The notes beneath the pieces are model-generated. The model did not search any database. It was not told the DNA's origin and saw nothing but the letters and a program-made list of their open reading frames with translations. A DNA stretch of 64,000 bases from Symsagittifera roscoffensis (Eukaryota; Xenacoelomorpha; Acoela; Convolutidae), in assembly GCF_963678635.1 (NCBI RefSeq), contig NC_087070.1:6046539-6110538 (forward strand), given 5' to 3'. Numbering within the stretch: the first letter of the stretch is position 1; each line of letters begins with the position of its first letter. Both the position numbers and the translations under genes were made by a program. Positions 48,251 through 64,000 of this stretch are shown piece after piece.

Positions 48251-48396
48251 TTCAATAGTTGAAGCTTAATGTCAATTCCTATCTAGCTGCCAATTACTAT
48301 TTTGCATTGATGATTACTCAACGAAAGATTGTGCTACCTGCAGCGCAACCGACCATGTTTGATTTCTTTTATCATCAACCCGTTTTTCAGGAAAGG

Positions 48397-49797
48397 ATGG
48401 ATTCGAAAGCTTCGAAGCAGCTGCCACACAAAGAGCGGGTTAAGGAGCGAAACAAGCGGAGAATTCAGATTGATACTAGCAAACCTACTGAGATACCGAA
48501 TAAAAGTTCAACCGACAACATGGCTTCTCGATCAATTCATGATCAGAACGTCCGAGCAGAACTACTTTCGAGTAAGCGTGATCTCGAGAAAAATCAAAGG
48601 CGTTCTCGAACAGGAAAGGGCCGAGGCATGCCAAAGAAAGGAGGTGCTGGAGGTAAAGGTACTTGGGGTAAGCCCGGAGGAGCTATGGACCTTTGCGAGG
48701 AATCGTCTGTTGACAAAAATGATCCAAATTATGACAGCGAAAACGAAGGCAAGGATGTAAAAATTGTAGGAATCGAGGTCATGCTGTCCGCAGAGGAAGC
48801 AAAACCGCTCATAAAGGATATCATAGTGGAATATTTTGAACACGGTGATACAGATGATGTCGCAGATTCAGCATCAGAGATGAACATAGTTGGTACTATG
48901 TATTACTTGTTTGCGAAGGAAGCCCTTTACCTCGCATTTGATACAACCTCAAACTCCAAATTGGAGGCTGTATCAGTTCTCATATCAGATTTGTACGGAT
49001 ATCACGTACTTTTAGACAAAGACATTGAACAGGTGTTTAACGAGTTTTTAGCTGAACTTGATGATATTAGTCTGGACTGCCCTGAAGCGCAGTCAATGCT
49101 GGGCAAGTTCATGGCCAGATGCGTAGCTGATGATTGTCTGGCCCCTAAGTTTGTTAACCAACACGCAGATGAAAATCTTTCAGCGAAAGCGAAAGAGGCA
49201 TTGCATATTGCCCATGGCTTGATTACAATGAAACACGGGTTAGTACGTTTGGACAGCATCTGGAATGCTGTTGATCGTAAACCAGTGAAACACTTGGTAA
49301 AGAAAATCAAGACCATGATTGTAGAATATCAAGATTCGTACGACTTTGACAACGTGACTTATTTGTTGCATGAGCTGGGAATTCCACATTTCCACCACGA
49401 GATTGTGTATGAAATCATTGTCAAGTGCCTGGAAGAAAACTCAATTGTCAGCGCGACATCATGTGCTATATTTTCGAAACAAAATGCAACAATTGAAGCG
49501 AATTTTAAGCTTCTAGGGGAGCTTACAAATTCCAATCTAGTTACATTGACCCAATTTGAAAGTGGGTTGAAGCGAGTTTTTGAAGAAATTGTTGACTTGG
49601 CCATTGATATCCCTGGCGCATTTAAGTCTCTCGAGGCGTTTTGTGAAAGATGCAAAAATGAATTGTCAATTTTGGATCCAGTATTGTACAATCAGTTGAA
49701 AGCAGACGCAGAAAAGGCTTTCAAAGATCAAGAGTTGCCAAGTTTGTTGAAAGAGACAAGAATCGGAGGTGCTGATTCCGGTGCTGGCGATAAGTGA
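48397..49797 (+). CDS. PDCD4: PDCD4, programmed cell death protein 4 (intronless)
   Basis: 466 codons, close to the usual length of about 470. The family protein binds the helicase eIF4A and blocks translation initiation. Residues 73-93 (KGRGMPKKGGAGGKGTWGKP) are the conserved basic glycine-rich signature before the folded part. MA3 domain 1 covers about 132-251 (IIVEYFEHGDTDDV, ISDLYG, LDCPEA). MA3 domain 2 covers about 296-430 (VKHLVKKIKTMIVEY, LGIPHFHHEIVYE, IDIPGAF). The ATG was chosen because the similarity starts there and a good splice acceptor, cgtttttcag, ends seven bases upstream at 48390, suggesting a 5' UTR intron. No coding introns are present. The mammalian beta-TrCP DSG degron is not seen N-terminally. 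Confidence 0.93.
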   Translation: MDSKASKQLPHKERVKERNKRRIQIDTSKPTEIPNKSSTDNMASRSIHDQNVRAELLSSKRDLEKNQRRSRTGKGRGMPKKGGAGGKGTWGKPGGAMDLCEESSVDKNDPNYDSENEGKDVKIVGIEVMLSAEEAKPLIKDIIVEYFEHGDTDDVADSASEMNIVGTMYYLFAKEALYLAFDTTSNSKLEAVSVLISDLYGYHVLLDKDIEQVFNEFLAELDDISLDCPEAQSMLGKFMARCVADDCLAPKFVNQHADENLSAKAKEALHIAHGLITMKHGLVRLDSIWNAVDRKPVKHLVKKIKTMIVEYQDSYDFDNVTYLLHELGIPHFHHEIVYEIIVKCLEENSIVSATSCAIFSKQNATIEANFKLLGELTNSNLVTLTQFESGLKRVFEEIVDLAIDIPGAFKSLEAFCERCKNELSILDPVLYNQLKADAEKAFKDQELPSLLKETRIGGADSGAGDK

Positions 49798-50728
49798 AAA
49801 GCTCTAATTTGTGTAAAAAAACTCTGAAAACTTGCTACTTAACAAAAAATTTTAAAAGTGTAGTTATCTGTCGATTGACAATGAAACAAAACATGTTAAA
49901 TGCTAATTTGAAAGGTGTAACAAGTTTACAAAAAAATCATTCATTGGAGTTTTTTTGTTGTAAGTAGCAAAATGTACCTCTAAATGTATATCTCAAGTGC
50001 CTGTAAATTTGTGATCGAAAGCGAACAAGTAAAATTCTTGTCAGCTCAGTATTGCTTCATCGTGATAAAAACTAGGCTTATTTTAAGCGAACCGACTTTG
50101 CGTATGTTCCTACCTCTGTTGTTGCTGAACTGCTATATTGCTTCCTGTCTAATGTGTCCACTAGATGTATAGATTAGTTGTGATGTCAACGGGGTCTACT
50201 TTCATGGCAGAAGAACCAAAAGCCGAAAAATTTCAGCCGATTAAGTATCTTTAAACTGATTTAAATTCTGACTGCTTTGATACTTCTTCGCTCATATTTG
50301 CGACAGTTGGATTCTGATTGGCTAATATATTTTTGTCTTTCGCCCTCTTGCCATAAAGGATTCTCCCACGCTGAACGGGGTGATTTAATATAATATGTGA
50401 CACTTTTTAATATGCTGAACTGTTAACTCTCTCTATTTCTTTATCACAGCCTATCTCGTATAACTAGAAGAATAGAAGTATATTTTCATTTTAACCAATG
50501 TTTTTAAGTAAGTGAAATGATCAAAAGCAGCCATGTAATCTTAGTATTCGAGTTACCAGGTAGGTTTTTGTATTTTAAGCTGAGAGTTTAAACTTACTTT
50601 ATGTTGAAAAACTGGGTGAAAACGAGTTGCTTATAATTAGCACAGGTTAGCTATTGTTAACGATTGGAAGCACAAGTTGGCTATTATTTATGTTTATTTT
50701 GTTTTTAATTTACCGAGTTTGCTTTCAG
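49798..50728. other. Intergenic, PDCD4 to AP2M1
   Basis: About 930 bp holding the PDCD4 3' UTR and the AP2M1 5' flank. No repeat family, RNA gene or credible coding sequence is seen. A splice acceptor (gctttcag) ends at 50728, so an upstream noncoding AP2M1 exon may lie here. Confidence 0.5.
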
Positions 50729-50734
50729 TTCGGA

Positions 50735-57411
<6,677 letters not shown>

Positions 57412-58060
57412 ACTAGCAAGCCATCATCATTCCTTCTCTCTTCATTAAATGGCTCATTGGCTCAGAGCACACCTGACAAATCCCCACAATTGGACTAGTT
57501 TGAGTCTCTTTCTTAAGAGTACTTGCGCAAATAGTCGACAATTATAAATTGTGGGTCGCGGGGTCTCTCAGATACCGCGTGTCTCTCAGATACCGCGTGT
57601 CTCGCTTGTCCTATTATTTCAAATAATTGTATTTCAAATGACTTATCTATAGGTATGACTCACTGTTATTGATGCAATACAAAATAGCAGTTAGCGCCAA
57701 TCATTAATAATTTATTATGATTAATTATTGATTATCTCCAATCCAAGTGAATGCTGTAAAGAAATATAAATTATAAACATTGCCATAAAATGAACAAGTT
57801 TTCAATGGTCTGTTTGTTGATTTGCCCTCAAAAACACTGTTTCTGCTGATTTCACATTGATATTTATCAAATTTGAGCTGAATGTTCCATCCCTGTACCT
57901 GTACCTAAATGTGTAGCTGCTCTATTTATTATTTAATTTGTACCATAAATTGTCAGTAGATGCAACCAATTCTGCAAATAGATTTTTTCCATAATTGTTG
58001 GTTTTTAGAAGGAAGTGCTTGTGAAAAATTCAGTAGAAAATTAACCGGAACTAAAACGTC
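57412..58060. other. AP2M1 3' flank
   Basis: 3' UTR and intergenic sequence. ctcagataccgcgtgt is repeated in tandem at about 57566-57600. No gene is seen and no canonical AATAAA stands out. Confidence 0.4.
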
Positions 58061-58061
58061 A

Positions 58062-58446
58062 TTACTCGTGCGATTAGCAAGCGTTATCAAAGCGGAATAT
58101 GGACGTTTTTTTTTTCAGGTTAACAACTAATTACGTTTCCGATTGGCAAGCGTTATCAAATTGGAATATGGACGTTTTTTTTCAGGTTAACAACTAATTA
58201 CGTTTCCGATTGGCAAGCGTTATCAAATTGGAATATGGACGTTTTTTTTCAGGTTAACAACTAATTACGTTTTCGATTGGCAAGCGTTATCAAATTGGAA
58301 TATGGACGTTTTTTTCAGGTTAACAACTAATTACGTTTCCGATTGGCAAGCGTTATCAAATTGGAATATGGACGTTTTTTTTTTCAGGTTAACAACTAAT
58401 TATGTTTCCGATTGGCAAGCGTTATCAAATTGGAATATGGATGTTT
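58062..58446. repeat. Minisatellite of about 67 bp downstream of AP2M1
   Basis: Six units with the core gattggcaagcgttatcaaa, then ttggaatatggacg, a T-run ending in cag, and gttaacaactaattacg. Copies differ mainly in T-run length. A lone, more diverged core is at about 59586-59625. Each unit presents a polypyrimidine-CAG that resembles a splice acceptor. Confidence 0.9.
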
Positions 58447-58486
58447 CTTTTTGAGATTCGATGAACGTATTTCAGACTCTAATATA

Positions 58487-58760
58487 GGTGGAGATATTTT
58501 TTTGCTTTTTTTATTTCAGGAAAAGTTCTAAAATTTGTTCACTCGAAAACGCTAAAATTTGGTATTTCGAGGTGTGACTTTTGATTTCTTTGTAAGTTCA
58601 GTTCATTTTTTTTATCATAAGAAAGGCGAACTCCACTATCGAACAGCAAAAGTGGAAAAAGGTCACGAAATCGAACAGCAAAAGGTCACGAAAAATGTGA
58701 TCGACTTCTAGTTTCGAAAGTGGAATTTTTTGCGATGCTTTTGTTTGTCTGTTTATTTTT
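58487..58760. repeat. Dispersed repeat, copy 1
   Basis: Shares blocks with 63505-63740: aggaaaaagt-like start, aaaatttgttca, gcgaactccactatcgaacag and gtgatcgacttcta. Origin unknown; no coding sequence. It contains a short internal duplication of cgaacagcaaaag. Confidence 0.55.
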
Positions 58761-59697
58761 TGTCTTAATTGCCACAGCATGAATTGAGCAAGTAAACATT
58801 TTTTCGCTAAATGAGAATCTTTTCAATGTATTCCGGTTATGTACAATTTATTGCTTTCCTTGAATTTTTGCTGATTTTTTAAAATTTAGTTGAAAAATAT
58901 GAAATTTGTTGCTGTGTTTACGATATTTTTAACGTTGTTGTTTTGGCACATTTTTAGGAATAGAAAGTAATGCGCTTCGACACTGTCATTTCCTATTTGT
59001 ATTCAATGGAATGCCAAAAATTTGTTCAATAGTCTGTGAAAAAAAACTATCTTTATGACAAATGATTTCGATCTCCCTTCAAAATGAGTACATATTAGCG
59101 CCCGTCATGGCGCCCTCAGAAAACTTGAAGAGTTGGTTAGCAGAAAATAGATGTATTAATTAGTACGAAAGGGGGAGGGGGGAGGTCATCCTGAATTCGC
59201 TGCTGCCTGTGAATAAACGGCATTATACTACAATTATGTTGATGCTCCAAACATTAACTAGTTTTTTCTAAATGTTAAGATGCAGTTATATAGCGTTGGT
59301 GTGGCCTCGTTTTACTTGTGCGATGACCCTCATAGAAGTACACATTTTCTTCGGAAGTAAAAAAATAACGGTACTTAAGCGTTACATAGATCGTTACTAT
59401 TCAATATCTATCTGACTCTAATAGGCTATATCCTCAAATCTTCAATGTTGTCATATCAACTGTATCTGGATGATATGTAGTTATCACTGAGTTGACGTCT
59501 AGTTGCTAGAAGTAAGGTTTTTCAACGATTTTGTCGAGATTTGCCATTTCAAATTTGTATTTTGATATTAACTTTTGTTACGCTTGGGATTAGCCAGCGT
59601 TATCAAATCGGAATAGACTTTTTTTTGGGCTAGCAACTAGTTTAACAAAATCAGTTGAATCACTATGCAGCTGTCATGCTCAATTTCATCAAAATTC

Positions 59698-59965
59698 TAA
59701 TCTAACAACTGGATGGGTACTGGTTACTACAGGGCAGTTTCAGGGGGGACTATTTGAATCTAATAACTGGGTGGGTACTGGTTACTACGGGGTAGTTTCA
59801 GGGGGGGGACTAATCTAACAACTGGGTGGGTACTGGTTACTACAGGGCAGTTTCAGGGGGGATTATTTGACTCTAGCATTTGGGTGGGTACTGGTTACTA
59901 CGGGGTAATTTCATGGGGGACTAATCTAACAAATGGGTGGGTGCTGGTTACTACAGGGTAGTTTC
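59698..59965. repeat. Minisatellite with alternating unit types
   Basis: Five units of 54-59 bp around ctgggtgggtactggttact. Units 1, 3 and 5 start taatctaac and carry acagggcag or acagggtag. Units 2 and 4 start tatttga and carry acggggta. The alternation shows a two-unit higher-order repeat of about 112 bp. Confidence 0.85.
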
Positions 59966-60164
59966 AGGGAGTGAATGCATTCCCAAACAAGTGAATGAAA
60001 AAATTTTTCATATCAATTTAACAATTTCCATCCATCAGTGTGAAATCTTTCTAAACTCGGTTGATTAGTACAATTTCACGCCATTGGAAAACGTACTCCA
60101 TACATTAAAATCTGGTTTTCAGCGCCTGAACAAAAAGGTAAGTGCCTGAAATCAAAAGTTGATA

Positions 60165-60747
60165 CACTAGTGGACAGAGTTCAGCGCAAGTTCAATTTTT
60201 TTACTCCCTAAAATGCGTGTTTTTAGTGTGCATTTTGTACAACTTTCACTTCAAATTTCAATTATTTTTTACATGGACCAAGAGCCAATAATCAGAGCTA
60301 AACTCTACGAAACTTTCAATATTTGGTTTCAAAGACTTAATAATGTAATCCGGGTCTGAAAATGCCAGATTTCCTCATCTGCCCTAACTTCGTCGACACG
60401 CGTGAAAAAGTAAGAAACAGTCTAGTTAGGTGTTAACACCGATTAGTTAAATTTTATCTTGTAAAATGTTTCACGTTGCATGAAAATTTTTTTAACTTCG
60501 TTTAGTCGAAAAATAGTGATGCAAACCTTAGTGCAGATGAGGTAATTGAATTTTCAGACTCGGATTACATAGGTAAGTCTTTGAAACCAAATATTGATTG
60601 TTTCATAAAGGGTAGCTCTTATCATTTGCTCTTATTCCAATTAATTTTTTGTTGAAATTTGAAATAAAAGGTGTCTGAATTGGACACTGAAAATAATCAT
60701 TTTAGAGAGTAAAAGTTGGAATTTTTGCTTATTGTGGTTCACAAGTG
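60165..60747. mobile_element. Mariner-type foldback MITE, copy A
   Basis: 583 bp with long inverted arms. It starts TA-CACTAGTGGACAGA and ends with a diverged ...TTCACAAGTG. Arms include accaagagccaataatcagagct and its inverse near 60620. A TA target site and CACTAGTGGAC-type ends are typical of Tc1/mariner-derived MITEs. No transposase is present. Confidence 0.75.
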
Positions 60748-60796
60748 TGCTTTCACAACTCTCGGTCGACTAAAAATTTAGTTTGATTTCCAAGTA

Positions 60797-61951
60797 CACA
60801 AAAGAACAAAATTAAACGCAATTTCAGGTTTTTACCCTGTAATTTGTCGTATTTCAAAAACCATTTTGGAAAAATTTTCGTTGAAATTTCAACAAAGTTT
60901 CTACATCGAACGGCAGCAAATAATCTGAACTTTCCTCTTAAGAAGTCTCAATTTTTGCTCTGAAAAACAGTTTTTTCCGAGTCCGAAATTTCCGGTTATG
61001 ACCATTTGTAATAATTTTTTTTACGGTTTGAAATTATATACTAGTCGATAAAAATAAGCGCAAATTCAGAATTTTACTCTGTAAAATGCCTGTTTTCAAT
61101 TTACATTTTGGATAAAATTTCCTTCGAAATTCAGTAAAAATTTTACATAGACTAAGAGCAATGATCAGAGCTACCCTCTATCAAACTTTCAATTTTTGGT
61201 TTCCAGGACTTACCAATTTTTTTCCGGTTGCGCAAATTCCAGTTATCCTCATTCGCACTAAGTTTTTCTACTTTGCGTGAAAAAGTAAGAAATGTCCCAG
61301 TTTAGTAAAGTTTTCGTACTGATTGTTTCCATTTTCTCGCTGAGAATTTTTCACTTCGCATGAACAAATTTTTTACTCCGCTTATTCAAGAAAGATTTAA
61401 CTGCGATGCAAAACTTAGTGCAGATGAGGAAAACTGGCATTTTCAGACCTGGATTACATTGGTAAGTCATTGAAACCAAATATTGATACTTTCACTGATG
61501 GTAGCTCTGCTCATTTGCTCTTGGTCTAGGTAAAAGTTTTACTGAATTTCGATGGAAAAGTTATCCAAAATGTACATTGAAAAAAGGCATTTTACTTAGT
61601 AAAATCTAAAATTTGCGCTTATTTTGTCCACTTTTGTAAGACACAGTCGAAGAAGTTGTCACACTGGCCAATTCATTTTTGTCCTTTAAAATGTTTCACA
61701 TCGCATGATCGACTTTTTCTAGTAGAGAACTTATTAAATGGTGACAATTAGCATTTCCAGACCCGAAAAAGTCTGGTAAGTTCTTCAAAACAACAGTTGA
61801 GACTTTCAAAGAGGATTATTCAGATTTTTTGCTCTCGGTTGATGTAAAATTTTTGGTTAAATTTCTGGTAAATTTTGTTCAAAATGGTCCACTAAATTAG
61901 ACATTTTAGAGAGTTAAAACGTAAGTTTGCGTTCAGTTTTGTCCTCTAGTG
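60797..61951. mobile_element. Mariner-type foldback MITE, copy B, split by copy C
   Basis: The left arm at 60797-61040 begins CACAAAAGAACAAAATT. The central part and right arm at 61639-61951 end GTTTTGTCCTCTAGTG followed by TA. The two halves are separated by copy C. Left and right halves match copy A in order, so this was one element before the nested insertion. Confidence 0.7.
61041..61636. mobile_element. Mariner-type foldback MITE, copy C (nested)
   Basis: 596 bp. The left end is CTAGTCGATAAAAATAAGCG and the right end is CGCTTATTTTGTCCACTTTTG, bordered by TA on both sides (61039-61040 and 61637-61638). The inverted arms are better preserved than in copy B, consistent with being younger. 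Confidence 0.75.
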
Positions 61952-62201
61952 TAACAATTTTCTTAATTCAAAATTAAAATTCGGAGTAAAATGGAGTAAA
62001 ATCCAAAATGGAGTAAAATCCTAATTTAACGCGTTTTCTTTAAGCAATTAATTTCAAAAAACACTAATTCAATTGTATGTTGGCTGTGTTTGCTATTTTG
62101 ACTTTCGAGTTCTGTGATTTTGATGAATTGAAGGTATTATGCCTCTAGCCAATAAAGTTTTATTTTCAGACAGATTTGTTTATATAATTCGTTTGAGTGC
62201 A

Positions 62202-62456
62202 ATGGTTGTGTCGGACGTGCACAATCTCGCCTTCTACAAGAAGACCAGGAGAGGCGGAGTCGTGAAGGTAGTTCGCGAGTTGTACCTCAGAGACGGGATC
62301 CCTTGTGGATCGAATGCATGTTCAGAATGTTCCTCGAACCTTACTGGTAGTGTCAGTTTTGAAGATAGAAAAGATAGAGATGGGAAATGGTTGGATGATT
62401 TGAGTGGTGATTCCAATCAGATGTATTTGGTGTTTGACACCAACGTTCTTATTCAG
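62202..62456 (+). CDS. DIS3: DIS3, exosome complex exonuclease, first coding exon (partial)
   Basis: 85 codons ending in a phase-0 donor (attcag, then gtacga). DIS3 is the catalytic RNase II-type subunit of the RNA exosome. Visible are the N-terminal FYKKTRRGGVVKVVREL block, the CR3 cysteines (Cys35, Cys40, Cys43) and the start of the PIN endonuclease domain (YLVFDTNVLIQ, catalytic Asp79). The ATG at 62202 gives the usual short leader. An in-frame ATG at 62139 exists, but an acceptor-like tattttcag ends at 62169, suggesting that the coding exon starts after it. No second exon is found before 64000. Confidence 0.92.
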
Positions 62457-64000
62457 GTACGAAAATAGAAGATGAATCTGAGTTGCGATAGGTTGTTACA
62501 AAGTGTTTTAAGTTGGGTTTCGCTGACAATCATGTATCCTATACAATAGAAACATACGAAGGTATTATGATTTTAATCATTATCATTTTTTATCATTACA
62601 CAAACAAGCTTGCAAGTGTAGTATTACACTACGAATCCACTTTTTTCCTATCCAACTAGCAAATAAAAGTTATAATTTGTTGACGTTTTTGCTGCATAGC
62701 ATTAAGAGTTTTTTACAGCATCTGTTCTGTGAGCACTATTAGTGGCTCCTGTTTGCATGTTTTCAAATGACAGGATGCGATACTCGTTATCTCCAGGTCA
62801 ACAGACATATTCCGGTAAAAAGCTTAAGTTTGATTTTTCAAAGATTTTGTTGCCGTTTCTTTCCTTGTTTTATATATATATTTGCCTTTTTGAAGCTATT
62901 TGGCCGTTTTTGAACTTGTGTTTGGGAAGTGTAGCTTTGCATCCCTATTAATATTCCAATTATTAATAATATCATTATAACCAATGTGTTCAGTGTTATC
63001 GTTTCATGTGGCATTTGAATTCAAAATTGATATCCAGCCTTAATATGAACTTGATTCTCTAAATTTGGCTTGGTTGAGCGAAACGGAAAATGCATGCTCT
63101 GGAAAATAATATCGCAAATTAAATTTTGGAGAGGGCTGAAAGTTAAATGCCAAAATTAAAAAGTAAAGGCCGGTAAATTAAAGGCCATACCATCAAGTTC
63201 GAAATGACATTTGCCATCAATTGGCTAAGATGGTTAAAAAAGTAAAATATATATAGTTATCCATCTTTTCCTGAAGTGCTGAAGATGAATATAAAGATAA
63301 AATAGTTCACTTAAGACTTTAACTACAAACCAAGTCTTCAGAATAAATAGGCGCTCCTGAGTAAGCTTTTGGCTAAGTATGTACTTGCTCGTGTTTGGTT
63401 ACTAGAATCTTTCAGCAGTTTTGTCAGTCATACTCTGTAATCTGTTTTAATGTGTCAAGGAAACTTGAGAAATCCACTGAAATATTAATATTCATTAACG
63501 TAGCGAATACTCCTCTTTTATAGGTCTTGGTGTTGTTTTTTTTGTCAGGAAAAAGTCTTAAAATTTGTTCAAGCTCAAGTTAAGTTTTGTAATTCTTTCA
63601 CTTTAGTTTTTAAGTTACTTTAAGTTCTTTCACTTCTTTTCTTAAAAAAGGCAAACTCCACTATTGAACAGTGAAAGTGTAAGGCTCGCCAAAAAAAGAA
63701 GTGATCGACTTCTATTTTTGAAAATGGATTTTTATCAGATTTCTCAGCGTAATAAGCTTTTTGATATTGATCCGGTTTTCCCAAATTAGTTTAGTCTCAT
63801 CAAAAAACTGTCAATCAGGAATTTTTCTTGAATTTTCAAGATCTTTAATGCCATTCATTTTTTTCTTTGAAATTCGCAAAGATTTTTAAAAATCATTGAT
63901 TTTTTATAAGAGTAATGAACGTTGGATTTCAATTTCATTTTTAATTTATTCAAAGTCATGCTTGATTTTTCGCGGTTTTAAGTGATTTTTTTGAGCTCAG
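62457..64000. other. DIS3 intron 1 (partial)
   Basis: AT-rich sequence with no convincing second exon of DIS3. The dispersed repeat copy at 63505-63740 is the only recognised feature. Confidence 0.6.
63505..63740. repeat. Dispersed repeat, copy 2
   Basis: The partner of 58487-58760 in the same orientation. Shared strings are aaaatttgttca, ggcaaactccactattgaacag and gtgatcgacttcta. It lies in DIS3 intron 1. Confidence 0.55.

Noticed and set aside
48259-48396. N-terminal extension of PDCD4
   Set aside because: The frame is open upstream but has no good ATG at its start, matches no PDCD4, and crosses a likely splice acceptor at 48390.
62742-62951. Candidate second exon of DIS3
   Set aside because: The translation does not resemble the PIN domain sequence expected after FDTNVLIQ.

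Overview
This is an animal nuclear genome segment, AT-rich, with spliced genes using GT-AG introns. Three conserved host genes lie on the + strand in the right quarter. They are an intronless PDCD4 (48397-49797), AP2M1 encoding the clathrin adaptor AP-2 mu subunit (ten coding exons, 50735-57411), and the first coding exon of DIS3, the exosome nuclease (62202-62456, running off the window). Their protein sequences are clearly metazoan. The LINEs, SINE, MITEs and very large LTR elements fit an invertebrate, but I cannot name the phylum.

The left three quarters is a nest of retroelements. Two giant Ty3/Gypsy-type LTR retrotransposons sit head to tail on the minus strand. Element 1 (2021-24102, about 22 kb) is old and heavily broken. 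It is inserted in a LINE (family A here) and flanked by a slightly decayed 5-bp target duplication (cggtg/cggag). Element 2 (24480-48172, 23.7 kb) is young. Its two 882-bp LTRs differ at only about a dozen positions, and it has a perfect ATTTG target duplication. It interrupts the C-terminal codons of a second LINE (family B). Each element reads, from right to left: 5' LTR, primer-binding-like site, a 2.5-3 kb leader, gag with coiled coil and two zinc knuckles, protease, reverse transcriptase, RNase H, an acidic linker, integrase, a macro domain, a coiled-coil protein, two SGNH-hydrolase-like domains in tandem, then about 4 kb of conserved but unrecognised protein, a short purine tract and the 3' LTR.

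The most interesting content is the region downstream of integrase. Both elements, although strongly diverged, keep the same order: a macro domain resembling the TARG1/ALC1 branch, then a GDSL/SGNH esterase-like domain, then a second SGNH-like domain lacking the terminal catalytic block. A further 1,200 or so residues of unknown function follow. I know of no described LTR retrotransposon with this combination. Both copies are disabled. Element 2 lacks the integrase catalytic Glu and has stops and frameshifts. Element 1 has a protease Asp-to-Glu change and many breaks.

Element 2 ends only 224 bp upstream of the PDCD4 start codon. The host gene region carries its own small repeats: a tRNA-like SINE and a dimeric hairpin MITE in AP2M1 introns, two minisatellites downstream of AP2M1, and a nested cluster of mariner-type foldback MITEs between AP2M1 and DIS3.
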